A stretch of 41,390 nucleotides of DNA from Gammaproteobacteria bacterium. GTDB lineage: Bacteria > Pseudomonadota > Gammaproteobacteria > Arenicellales > Poriferihabitantaceae. Location of the stretch: NCBI GenBank assembly GCA_022822625.1, contig JAJEAV010000089.1:1-41390 (forward strand), written 5' to 3'. Below are positions 8,611 through 16,034 of the stretch, one piece after another. Below the pieces are notes generated by a model. It was not told the DNA's origin and searched no databases. It saw only the letters and a program-made list of their open reading frames with translations. Each line of letters opens with the position of its first letter. The stretch's first letter is position 1. Made by a program: the position numbers and the translations under genes.

Positions 8611-8640
8611 ACTTTTCTTCTAATACAGAAAAGTTTTCTC
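8611..8640 (+). terminator. Weak AT-rich terminator-like hairpin after the cobST-hydrolase unit
   Basis: An 8-bp stem (ACTTTTCT at 8611-8618 with AGAAAAGT at 8627-8634) has an 8-base loop and is followed by TTTCTC. The stem is AU-rich, so termination would be modest. Confidence 0.4.
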
Positions 8641-8732
8641 TGATAGTGACGTTATCACTCAACCCGGGAATTTGTTCTCTGGCCCTGTGTGGTCGATACA
8701 ATGAATGGTTCGATTGATTCCTGTTCGGCATT

Positions 8733-8762
8733 TCGACATGATTCCAGTCGTGGGGCTATAAT
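8733..8762 (+). promoter_or_regulatory. Sigma70-like promoter candidate upstream of the ExbB/MotA-like pair
   Basis: The -35 box TCGACA (8733-8738, five of six consensus bases) is separated by 18 bp from a consensus -10 TATAAT (8757-8762). It lies about 95 bases before the ATG at 8859. A nearby dyad at 8645-8659 could be an operator, but nothing shows that directly. Confidence 0.5.
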
Positions 8763-8858
8763 CAAGTCAGTAAAGATTATCCATCATGGCCCCGAATTTT
8801 CCTTGTTTGGCTACATGGTTCAAAAGATCGCTCCTTATTTCTTGTCCAGACCATACAC

Positions 8859-9515
8859 ATGAACAGGCCCAACTTGTTTTTGCTGCGCTTTGCGGTCCTT
8901 AATATTCTGGCACTGTCCCTGGTTGTTGTTGGGGGTATGGAGGGATGGATCCATCGAATTATTGAAGCTGACGTAACCCGAATCAGTTTATTGATTGTGG
9001 TGATGTTCTTGATCGGGTGGGCAATATGCGCATATCACGTAAATCGATGTGCCAGGGAACTCAAATTACTGTCGGGTAATGAACCGAACTTGACTGAAAA
9101 GTGTCAGGAGTATTTTACGATGATGGAAAAAGCCCCTGCTGATTCCAGAATGACCATCTCCGAGTGTTTGCGTTCCAGCCTGTATTCAAGAATCAGCATA
9201 GTCCGTCTGATCGCGAATAATCTGGTTATTTTCGGGTTGATAGGTACTGTAATCGGGTTTGTAATTGCCCTGGCTGGCGTTGACTCAAGCAAAATAGCTG
9301 ATGCAGCATCAGTCGCCCCCATGATTTCAACCCTGATTCAGGGTATGTCTGTTGCACTGTATACCACTTTGGTTGGTGCGATTCTGCATGTGTGGCTGAT
9401 CATGTGCTATCAGATGCTGGCTGTAGGCACAGTCAATCTTGTTAACACGATTATTGAATACTCCCATACCTCCTCACAACAAGCAAATGCCCAGAATTCT
9501 CCGAGGCAATGCTGA
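8859..9515 (+). CDS. MotA/TolQ/ExbB-like proton channel family protein
   Basis: The 218-residue membrane protein has four hydrophobic segments, at about 8-30, 41-60, 118-142 and 150-190. A cytoplasmic loop lies between segments 2 and 3. The last two segments carry the family pattern: NNLVIFGLIGTVIGFVIAL followed by the small-residue-rich ALYTTLVGAILHVWL, with the Thr/Gly positions of MotA/TolQ/ExbB channels. The layout is closer to MotA (four helices) than to three-helix ExbB. The next gene overlaps it by seven bases and encodes a single-pass protein with an N-terminal Asp in the right place to be the stator partner. The function is unknown but an ion-driven complex is likely. Confidence 0.8.
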   Translation: MNRPNLFLLRFAVLNILALSLVVVGGMEGWIHRIIEADVTRISLLIVVMFLIGWAICAYHVNRCARELKLLSGNEPNLTEKCQEYFTMMEKAPADSRMTISECLRSSLYSRISIVRLIANNLVIFGLIGTVIGFVIALAGVDSSKIADAASVAPMISTLIQGMSVALYTTLVGAILHVWLIMCYQMLAVGTVNLVNTIIEYSHTSSQQANAQNSPRQC

Positions 9516-10126
9516 ATCCCTACGACGACCCCGCCAATCCCGGTGATACATTATTTCGGGATGTCCTGAGTCTGGCCCTGCTTGGATTTCTTGCCGTCAT
9601 CGTATTGTTGCTCCCCCATCTTGTGGCTGATCAACAGGACCAACCCACTACTGTAACGGCAAGTGGCGATGTAGTGGTTCAACTGACCTGGCCATCTGAA
9701 ATGGATGCAGATATGGATCTCTGGGTCAAGGCACCTGGGGACATTTCAGTTGGTTATTCAAACAAGGGCGGAAAAATCTTCAACCTGTTGCGCGATGATC
9801 TCGGCAACAAGTTTGATTTATCGAGCGTGAATCATGAAAGCGCCTACAGCAGGGGATTTGCCCGGGGTGAGTATGTGGTAAATGTACATGCCTATCGAAT
9901 TGACCCGAACCATCCTCCCCCCTTTGCGGTTGAAGTTCTGGTCAGTACAAAAACTTCAAGAAACGATCAGGTTCAGGTAAAGCCGATTGTATTTACACGT
10001 GCGCTGATCAGACGGCAGGGTCATGAAGTAACAGCAGTCCGCTTCAGCTTGACGGAAAACGGGGAGTTGATGGAAGACAGCGTTCATAGTCTTTTCAAAC
10101 CACTTCGTGTGGACGGAAGAAAGTAA
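9509..10126 (+). CDS. Single-pass membrane protein with YfaP/DUF2135-like periplasmic domain, likely stator partner
   Basis: The 205-residue protein has a short N terminus and one membrane helix (about 19-40). Asp18 sits at the start of the helix in LFRDVLSLALLGF, the same relation as the proton-binding Asp of MotB/ExbD/TolR. The remainder is a periplasmic beta-rich domain. Its opening (VQLTWPSEMDADMDLWVKAPG) resembles the 'DxDLHVxxP' strand of DUF2135/YfaP-like domains rather than the ExbD/TolR fold. The start overlaps the channel gene by seven bases, indicating coupled translation. It is likely half of a two-part ion-driven complex of unknown purpose. The domain similarity is by eye only. 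Confidence 0.65.
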   Translation: MLNPYDDPANPGDTLFRDVLSLALLGFLAVIVLLLPHLVADQQDQPTTVTASGDVVVQLTWPSEMDADMDLWVKAPGDISVGYSNKGGKIFNLLRDDLGNKFDLSSVNHESAYSRGFARGEYVVNVHAYRIDPNHPPPFAVEVLVSTKTSRNDQVQVKPIVFTRALIRRQGHEVTAVRFSLTENGELMEDSVHSLFKPLRVDGRK

Positions 10127-10578
10127 GGGGGCTTACATGCCATAAAAGTAAAGCAGGATGGGAAGGAAGGCCGATTACACCGACGTTGCCTTGCTCCGGT
10201 ATATTCCGCCCCTGATTGCTGCTCTTCAACGTCAAAAAGAAGTGGGTTGCCGTAATGGACAAGTATGACAAATACGAAATCATCGTCTTGCAGTGTGGTG
10301 CAGGAGTAAGCGTTTTCTGGCTGTTTCCTTGCCAGGATAGATGAGGGGAGCAAGGTTTGGAGAGATAGCGTCATCTGGAAAGAGACATTACGGCCTTCGG
10401 GCCATGTATCCCTTCCAGGTTACTTTATCGTTTCTGGATGGTGCTGGTTCATTCCCGGGGTGGTATCATCTCGGTGGAAAACTTGTGGCAGGTCGCGTCA
10501 AATGAAATTTTGATGTGGCTGGGTTTCAGGTGGTTTTCAAGTGTTATGATTGATGTCGTTTATGCAACCCTGAATAAA
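10127..10578. other. 452-base gap before the XRE-cupin regulator
   Basis: No convincing gene is seen. A reading frame continuous with the regulator opens at 10438, but the extra 47 residues show no family resemblance. A small GC hairpin (GGCC-TTCG-GGCC type) sits near 10392-10404. A TATGAT -10-like box lies at 10545-10550, close to the chosen start at 10579; its -35 is weak. Confidence 0.5.
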
Positions 10579-11181
10579 ATGAGCGAATCCGGACAATTCA
10601 CCAAATCGCCAGAGAATAGTCTTGAACTTGCTATCGGTCGGCAGATAAGAGATTTCAGAATCCGTGAAGAAATTACGGTTGCCGACCTGGCTCGTCAGGC
10701 TGGATTGTCTGTCAGCATGCTTTCCAAGGTTGAAAACGGTCTGACTTCTCCTTCGCTGGCAACCTTGAATGCATTGTCGAAAGCCCTTAATGTTCCGGTG
10801 ACCTCTTTCTTCAGAATGTACGAGGAAATCCATGAAGCAACCATTGTTCGATCGGGACATGGGTTGACGATTGAGCGACAGGGCACGCGGGCCGGCCACC
10901 AGTATCAGTTGCTGGGCCACCATTCAAGCAGCAATTTTTCTCGAGTTGAACCCTACCTGATTACCCTGACTGAGAAGTCGGAAGTTTTTCCGATGTTTCA
11001 ACATGAAGGCGTCGAGTTCATATACATGCTGGAAGGAGAAGTAGGTTATCGGCATGCCAACAAGGTTTATCGACTGAAGCAGGGAGATTCTCTTTATTTC
11101 GACCCGGATTCACCGCACGGACCGGAAGAACTCATAACTCTTCCCATAGTATTTCTGGCGGTAATTGTCGGGCGAAAATAG
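10579..11181 (+). CDS. XRE-family transcriptional regulator with cupin domain
   Basis: The 200-residue protein has an N-terminal helix-turn-helix of the Xre/HTH_3 type (about 14-70, core LARQAGLSVSMLSKVENG). A C-terminal cupin follows (about 120-198), with FQHEGVEFIYMLEGEVGYR and GDSLYFDPDSPHGP as the two cupin motifs. This is the PuuR/HipB-cupin architecture common in regulators of amine, amino-acid and polyamine use; the cupin senses the small-molecule signal. I chose ATG 10579 over the upstream ATG 10438 because homologous domains start near here. It is followed by glxBCD-glnT on the same strand and is probably their regulator. Confidence 0.88.
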   Translation: MSESGQFTKSPENSLELAIGRQIRDFRIREEITVADLARQAGLSVSMLSKVENGLTSPSLATLNALSKALNVPVTSFFRMYEEIHEATIVRSGHGLTIERQGTRAGHQYQLLGHHSSSNFSRVEPYLITLTEKSEVFPMFQHEGVEFIYMLEGEVGYRHANKVYRLKQGDSLYFDPDSPHGPEELITLPIVFLAVIVGRK

Positions 11182-11185
11182 ATCA

Positions 11186-11203
11186 ATCGAAACAATTCGA
11201 TTC
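11186..11203. promoter_or_regulatory. 7-bp dyad after the regulator gene (possible operator)
   Basis: AATCGAA at 11186-11192 is the exact inverse of TTCGATT at 11197-11203 with a 4-base spacer, beginning five bases after the regulator's stop. It lies about 135 bases before glxB. No T-run follows, so an operator for the XRE-cupin protein is as plausible as a weak terminator. Confidence 0.35.
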
Positions 11204-11337
11204 CATTTTCCCTTGGGTAAAAATAGTTGCTTGAGAGTTAGTGGATGGTTTAGAATCTCGTTTTTGCTTTTGCCTGTTTGGTTTGCCATCTTTTATACAA
11301 GAGTTTGACAGTTGGTTTTGATGAGGAGTTTGGTGCG

Positions 11338-12237
11338 ATGTGCGGAATCGTAGGATTGTATACAAAAAATCCAGATCTACAGTCAAGCTTGGGGGCGCTT
11401 CTATCTGCGATGCTCATTCAAATGGCAGACCGGGGGCCGGATAGCGCAGGGTTCGCTATTTACCATGATCCTGTAGACGCTGAATTAATTAAGGTTACTC
11501 TTCAAGGTGACCACGATACGGATTGGCAGCTCATCGAGCAGAAAATTGCCAATGAGCTTGACCCTGCCGTAAAGGTCTCGCGCATTGCAACGCATGCGGT
11601 GGTTACTCTCTCGGTAGATGGAGATAAAGCTGTCGAATGGATTGATGGAAATCTGGATATGGTTCGCATGACCAGTAACGGCAGGTCTATCGAGATTTTC
11701 AAGGAAAAAGGCCATCCTCAGGAAGTCATTGAAACTTTCGGTCTGGGCGACATGACGGGAACGCATGCCCTAGGGCATACCCGCATGGCAACCGAAAGTC
11801 GGGTAACAACCGAACACTCCCACCCTTTCAGTACCGGAATGGATTTATGCCTGGTTCATAATGGATCGTTGTCGAACCATAATCGACTGAGAGAGAAGCT
11901 TCGTGCTGACGGCATCCGGTTTCAGACTGACAATGATAGCGAGGTGGCGGCTGGATATCTGACCTGGAGACTGAAACAGGGTGCAACACTAAAGGAGTCC
12001 ATGCAGGCCGCACTTGCTGATCTTGATGGGTTCTATACATTTGCCATTGGCACCAAAAATGGCTTTGCCGTGCTCAGGGACCCGATTGCCTGCAAACCGG
12101 CAGTGCTTGCAGAGACAGATGACTGGGTTGCGATGTCTTCAGAGTATCGGTCAATTGCACAACTGCCGGGTAATGAGAAAGCCAGGGTCTGGGAACCCAA
12201 TCCTGCGACAATCTACAGTTGGGAGCGCGAATCATGA
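11338..12237 (+). CDS. glxB: GlxB-like class II glutamine amidotransferase (N-methylglutamate synthase subunit A type)
   Basis: The protein is 299 residues long. The start is ATG 11338, because the next codon is the Cys2 nucleophile of class II (Ntn) amidotransferases (MCGIVG). The upstream extension of the frame would bury that Cys. Other signature parts are the RGPDSAGF segment, GHTRMATES and HPFSTG-x-LVHNGSLSN. The domain releases ammonia from glutamine for transfer, as in the first domain of glutamate synthase; here it is a separate gene. The stop overlaps the glxC start (ATGA). Together with glxC, glxD and glnT it forms the gene set of methylamine assimilation through gamma-glutamylmethylamide. 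Confidence 0.88.
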   Translation: MCGIVGLYTKNPDLQSSLGALLSAMLIQMADRGPDSAGFAIYHDPVDAELIKVTLQGDHDTDWQLIEQKIANELDPAVKVSRIATHAVVTLSVDGDKAVEWIDGNLDMVRMTSNGRSIEIFKEKGHPQEVIETFGLGDMTGTHALGHTRMATESRVTTEHSHPFSTGMDLCLVHNGSLSNHNRLREKLRADGIRFQTDNDSEVAAGYLTWRLKQGATLKESMQAALADLDGFYTFAIGTKNGFAVLRDPIACKPAVLAETDDWVAMSSEYRSIAQLPGNEKARVWEPNPATIYSWERES

Positions 12238-12908
12238 AATTTGATCTGGCAGGGCAGGGTATTCGCGAGTTCAACCGGTTTTTGCATGGCCCGGAATCCG
12301 AAGGGGCTGTGGTTGAAGTTGATAATCCTTCGGGGTGCCATAATCTCGCAGTTGGAGCATTGCAAAACTGCCAGGTTACGGTAAATGGTCATGTCGGATA
12401 TTACTGTGCAGCCATGAACCAGCAAGCTGAAATTACTGTTCGTGGGAATGCCGGTCCCGGACTGGCCGAAAACATGATGTCTGGGATCGTCCGTGTTCAG
12501 GGCAATGCTTCACAATATTGTGGTGCGACAGCGCATGGGGGATTATTGGTGGTTGAAGGCAATGCATCTTCAAGATGTGGCATTTCCCTGAAAGGCACGG
12601 ATATCATCGTTGGTGGATCCATAGGGCACATGAGTGCCTTCATGGCCCAAACCGGCAGGCTGGTGGTTTGTGGTGATGCGGCAGAATCAATGGGAGATTC
12701 AATATACGAAGCCCGTATTTATGTTCGGGGCAAGGTCGCGAGTCTGGGAACGGACTGCATCGAAAAGCCACTCGAGGAGGAACACCTCAAGGAACTTGAA
12801 GAACTACTGGATAGGGCACAACTGAATCACTCGGCAAGAGAGTTCAAGCGCTACGGATCGGCTCGGCGCCTTTATAATTTTGATGTCGACAATGCCAGCC
12901 TGTATTGA
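12234..12908 (+). CDS. glxC: GlxC-like GXGXG-domain protein (glutamate synthase C-terminal domain homologue)
   Basis: The 224-residue protein corresponds to the right-handed beta-helix 'GXGXG' domain at the C-terminal end of the glutamate synthase large subunit, found here as a separate polypeptide. The repeating Gly-centred turns are visible (VNGHVGYYCAAM, VRGNAGPGLAENM, VQGNASQYCGATAHG, VEGNASSRCG). The ATG at 12234 overlaps the glxB stop by four bases, and the next gene starts 11 bases after this stop. In N-methylglutamate synthase this is the MgsB/GlxC subunit, a structural connector between the amidotransferase and the FMN domain. Confidence 0.87.
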   Translation: MKFDLAGQGIREFNRFLHGPESEGAVVEVDNPSGCHNLAVGALQNCQVTVNGHVGYYCAAMNQQAEITVRGNAGPGLAENMMSGIVRVQGNASQYCGATAHGGLLVVEGNASSRCGISLKGTDIIVGGSIGHMSAFMAQTGRLVVCGDAAESMGDSIYEARIYVRGKVASLGTDCIEKPLEEEHLKELEELLDRAQLNHSAREFKRYGSARRLYNFDVDNASLY

Positions 12909-12919
12909 TGGGATGAATC

Positions 12920-14251
12920 ATGACGAATGAAATTGATCGAAGCTGGCTTGTGGAGTCTGCAACGTTTTCGCGCCCGGTAATTCGGGAAATTCAAAGGGCT
13001 GCCCGAGAGGGAATTTACGATATCCGTGGGTTCGGAGCCAAAAGAAAGTTGCCGACATTTGATGACTTGCTTCTGCTCGGAGCAAGCATGTCGCGCTATC
13101 CTCTTGAAGGTTATCGGGAAAAGTGTGATACCCGTGTCACGTTCGGAACCCGTTTTGCTGAAAATCCCCTGACCATTGAAACTCCAATTACCATTGCAGG
13201 CATGAGCTTCGGAGCCTTGTCGGCACAGGCCAAGGAGGGGCTGGCGCGTGGAGCGACAGCAGTCGGGACCAGTACCACAACGGGTGATGGAGGGATGACG
13301 CCCGAAGAACGAGAGCATTCCAGGCTACTGGTTTATCAATACCTGCCTTCCCGTTATGGCATGAATCCCGATGACCTGAGAAAAGCCGATGCCATTGAGG
13401 TGGTAGTTGGTCAAGGTGCCAAACCCGGCGGTGGAGGAATGCTGCTCGGACAGAAGATCAGTGACCGGGTCGCCGAAATGCGGAATTTGCCTAAGGATAT
13501 TGATCAGCGAAGTGCATGCAGGCACCCGGACTGGACAGGTCCGGACGATCTCGAGATCAAGATTCAGGAGCTTCGGGAAATTACCGACTGGAAAGTACCT
13601 ATCTATATCAAGGTCGGTGCAACCCGAACATTTTTTGATGTGCAACTTGCCGTCAAGGCCGGTGCAGATGTTGTGGTGGTTGACGGCATGCAGGGGGGCA
13701 CAGCTGCCACACAGGATGTGTTTGTCGAGCATGTTGGCATCCCCACATTGCCGGCAGTTCGAATTGCTGTTGACGCACTCAAGGATCTGGACATGCATCG
13801 TACTGTTCAGCTTATAGTCTCTGGCGGTATTCGTTCGGGTGCAGATGTGGCCAAAGCGCTGGCACTTGGTGCCGATGCGGTATCTATTGGTACAGCTGCG
13901 CTAATCGCGATGGGTGATAATTCTCCCGAGTACGAGGAGAAGTACAATGAACTCGGTACCAGTGCCGGGTTTTACGATGACTATCAGGATGGACAGGACC
14001 CAACCGGTATTTCAACCCAGAACCCTGATCTGGCAAAGCGGCTTGATCCTGATATCGCTGGACGAAGAGTCGCAAATTACCTTCGGGTCATGACGCTTGA
14101 GTTGCAGACACTGGCGCGAGCCGCAGGCAAAACGAATGTAAGAAATCTTGAGCGTGAGGACCTGGTAGCCCTGACAGTTGAATCATCAGCAATGGCCAGA
14201 GTACCGTTAGCCGGGACAGACTGGATCCCGGGCTTTGAACACAGCCGATAA
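12920..14251 (+). CDS. glxD: GlxD-like FMN-binding glutamate synthase family protein
   Basis: The 443-residue protein matches the FMN-binding barrel of glutamate synthase. It has TIAGMSFGALSAQAKEGLARGA, the strand VVVVDGMQGGTAATQDVF that holds flavin, and LIVSGGIRSGADVAKALALGADAVSIGTA near the phosphate site. As the MgsC/GlxD subunit it would combine ammonia or methylamine with 2-oxoglutarate to make glutamate or N-methylglutamate. A short N-terminal helical region precedes the barrel. It follows glxC by 11 bases. Its closest functional context is the GlxBCD-GlnT cluster known from rhizobia and methylotrophs; the precise substrate cannot be read here. Confidence 0.88.
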   Translation: MTNEIDRSWLVESATFSRPVIREIQRAAREGIYDIRGFGAKRKLPTFDDLLLLGASMSRYPLEGYREKCDTRVTFGTRFAENPLTIETPITIAGMSFGALSAQAKEGLARGATAVGTSTTTGDGGMTPEEREHSRLLVYQYLPSRYGMNPDDLRKADAIEVVVGQGAKPGGGGMLLGQKISDRVAEMRNLPKDIDQRSACRHPDWTGPDDLEIKIQELREITDWKVPIYIKVGATRTFFDVQLAVKAGADVVVVDGMQGGTAATQDVFVEHVGIPTLPAVRIAVDALKDLDMHRTVQLIVSGGIRSGADVAKALALGADAVSIGTAALIAMGDNSPEYEEKYNELGTSAGFYDDYQDGQDPTGISTQNPDLAKRLDPDIAGRRVANYLRVMTLELQTLARAAGKTNVRNLEREDLVALTVESSAMARVPLAGTDWIPGFEHSR

Positions 14252-14298
14252 ACAGGTCTGTACAGTTTAATGTTGTATAGTTCAAATACTACAATAAT

Positions 14299-15618
14299 AT
14301 GGGTAAAACAATGAACATCGATCTTGCGAAAGTCGCCAAAGAAAAAGGTATCAAGTATTTCTTGATTAGTTTCGTGGATTTGTTCGGTGTGCTCCGATCA
14401 AAACTGGTTCCGGCAAGAGCCATTTCTGACATGCAAGTTGAAGGTGCGGGATTTGCAGGATTTGCTGCATGGCTTGACATGAGTCCTGCAGATGGTGACA
14501 TGTTTGCAATTCCGGACCCGGACAGTCTTATCCAACTCCCATGGAAACCTGAAGTGGGCTGGCTGGCCGGTGACCTGTATATCAATGGCGAAGAAATCCA
14601 GGCATCGCCTCGTGTGGCACTCAAGAATCAAATTGCCAAAGCAGCCAAGCAGGGGTATCAACTGAAAACGGGGGTCGAGTGTGAGTATTTTCTGGTCAAT
14701 CCAGACGGTACGGCTATTGCTGATTCCCGTGACATCCAGTCAAAGCCTTGTTATGACCAGGCAGCATTGATGCGTCGCTATGATGTAATCAGTGAAATCT
14801 GTGACAGCATGATTGAGCTGGGCTGGGATCCGTATCAAAATGATCATGAAGACGCAAATGGACAGTTTGAGATGAACTGGGAGTATGACGATTGCCTGAA
14901 AACAGCCGATCGTCACGTGTTTTTCAAATACATGGTCAAGCAGATTGCCGAGAATCATGGTTTGAGAGCAACTTTCATGCCGAAACCGTTTGTTAACCTG
15001 ACGGGCAACGGATGCCATGCACATGTATCCCTCTGGAACACCAGTGGCAAGAAAAACCTGTTTCTGGACAAGAAAGATGAAATGGGCCTTTCTACTCTCG
15101 CCTATTCATTTCTCGGCGGCATCGTCCATAATGTCCAGGCACTGTGTTCGATTTTCAATCCAACCGTTAACAGTTATAAGCGGATTAATGCGCCGGCTAC
15201 ACTTTCCGGAGCAACATGGTCTCCCAATGCGGTCAGTTACGGAGGCAACAACCGTACTCACATGATTCGCATACCCGATGTCGGTAGGTTTGAGTTGCGC
15301 TTGATGGATGGGGCGACAAACCCCTATCTGCTTCAGGCCGGGATATTGGCAGCAGGTATGGATGGAATAGCCAATGAGCGTGATCCGGGCAAGCGTCTCG
15401 ACATCAATATGTACGAGGAAGCACATAAGATGAAAGGGCTTAAGAAACTTCCGCTCAATTTGCTTGATGCAATTCGCCTGACCGGGAAAAGTAGGGAACT
15501 TCGAGAACAAATTGGTGATGAGATCATTGATGCTTATTGCAAGCTGAAGTTGGCTGACTGGGAGGATTTTACTCGTACGCTTACCGACTGGGAGCGAGAC
15601 CATACTCTCGATTGCTAG
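14299..15618 (+). CDS. glnT: Glutamine synthetase-like protein, type III GlnT / gamma-glutamylmethylamide synthetase
   Basis: The 439-residue protein has glutamine-synthetase features. The ATP/metal segments include TGVECEYFLVNPDG and NDHEDANGQFEMNWEYDD, and the ammonia-site region has LTGNGCHAHVSLW and NSYKRINAP. The length and the NDHEDANGQFEMNW form fit the GlnT/GmaS branch, which makes gamma-glutamylmethylamide from glutamate and methylamine, rather than GlnA. Its position directly after glxBCD supports that role. Alternatives are true glutamine synthesis or activity on another amine. An ATG four codons downstream (14311) is an alternative start. No dehydrogenase (mgdABCD) genes follow, so the pathway would be incomplete in this window. 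Confidence 0.88.
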   Translation: MGKTMNIDLAKVAKEKGIKYFLISFVDLFGVLRSKLVPARAISDMQVEGAGFAGFAAWLDMSPADGDMFAIPDPDSLIQLPWKPEVGWLAGDLYINGEEIQASPRVALKNQIAKAAKQGYQLKTGVECEYFLVNPDGTAIADSRDIQSKPCYDQAALMRRYDVISEICDSMIELGWDPYQNDHEDANGQFEMNWEYDDCLKTADRHVFFKYMVKQIAENHGLRATFMPKPFVNLTGNGCHAHVSLWNTSGKKNLFLDKKDEMGLSTLAYSFLGGIVHNVQALCSIFNPTVNSYKRINAPATLSGATWSPNAVSYGGNNRTHMIRIPDVGRFELRLMDGATNPYLLQAGILAAGMDGIANERDPGKRLDINMYEEAHKMKGLKKLPLNLLDAIRLTGKSRELREQIGDEIIDAYCKLKLADWEDFTRTLTDWERDHTLDC

Positions 15619-15770
15619 GCACCCCGGATAGTGATTGTTGCGCAAATAACGGGTTGTTTCTGAAATAGTATGGAGATCAGAAAAATTTCGGCATCTTGTA
15701 GTAGTCGGACTATTCCATAAACCTGTCGAATTGCATAAAATTGCGGGACTATCACAATCCTGATGTTTAT
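15619..15770. other. Short gap between glnT and the SRP RNA
   Basis: No gene is seen. I could not assign a clear promoter for the RNA; only weak -10-like AT-rich boxes are present. Confidence 0.4.
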
Positions 15771-15891
15771 GGCGGTGACAGTGGGTCTCTCTGATGACGT
15801 GAGCTGTGAACCCGGTCAGGTCCGGAAGGAAGCAGCCGCAACAGTAATCATGGGTGTCAGAATCAGGCGCATTTGATCCGCCACCACTGCC
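15771..15891 (+). ncRNA. ffs: Signal recognition particle RNA (4.5S)
   Basis: The conserved domain IV core, GGTCAGGTCCGGAAGGAAGC followed by AGCC, is at about 15815-15838, including the GGAA tetraloop and the asymmetric internal loop that bind Ffh. The ends can pair: 15771-15784 against 15878-15891 with a few G-U and mismatched positions, giving a hairpin of about 121 nt, close to the 114 nt of E. coli 4.5S RNA. Its place just upstream of dnaX-ybaB-recR is the usual one in many proteobacteria. The exact ends are inferred from pairing. Confidence 0.93.
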
Positions 15892-15950
15892 TTGAACATT
15901 CAAATGATGAGTGGATGACAGTGGTTTATGTTTCTTGATTGAAGGAGCAT

Positions 15951-16031
15951 ATGAAAATTGAATTTACTCGTTACCTTCGCATCAGACTCTCTCGAATCCG
16001 AGTATTTTCCGGACATAAGCCAAGCGTTTAA
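15951..16031 (+). CDS. 26-codon arginine-rich leader ORF coupled to dnaX
   Basis: ATG 15951 has a strong Shine-Dalgarno (AAGGAG about five bases upstream) and encodes 26 residues beginning MKIEFTRYLRIRLSR. It stops with TAA at 16029-16031, three bases before the dnaX ATG and in the same frame as dnaX. dnaX itself has no visible Shine-Dalgarno in that stretch. Translational coupling of dnaX to this ORF is therefore likely. It is not known whether the peptide has a function of its own. Confidence 0.5.
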   Translation: MKIEFTRYLRIRLSRIRVFSGHKPSV

Positions 16032-16034
16032 TCA

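Larger units (their letters stand above)
8539..8858. other. 320-base intergenic region with terminator-like hairpin, dyad and promoter candidate
   Basis: No gene is seen. An AT-rich hairpin follows the hydrolase gene (8611-8618 pairs with 8627-8634, then TTTCTC) and may end its transcript. A short dyad, AGTGA-5-TCACT, lies at 8645-8659. A good sigma70-like promoter (8733-8762) faces the channel gene and is listed separately. Confidence 0.5.

Noticed and set aside
10438..10578. Upstream extension of the XRE-cupin gene by 47 codons
   Set aside because: The extra residues do not resemble this family, and a -10-like box lies within them; the start at 10579 is preferred.
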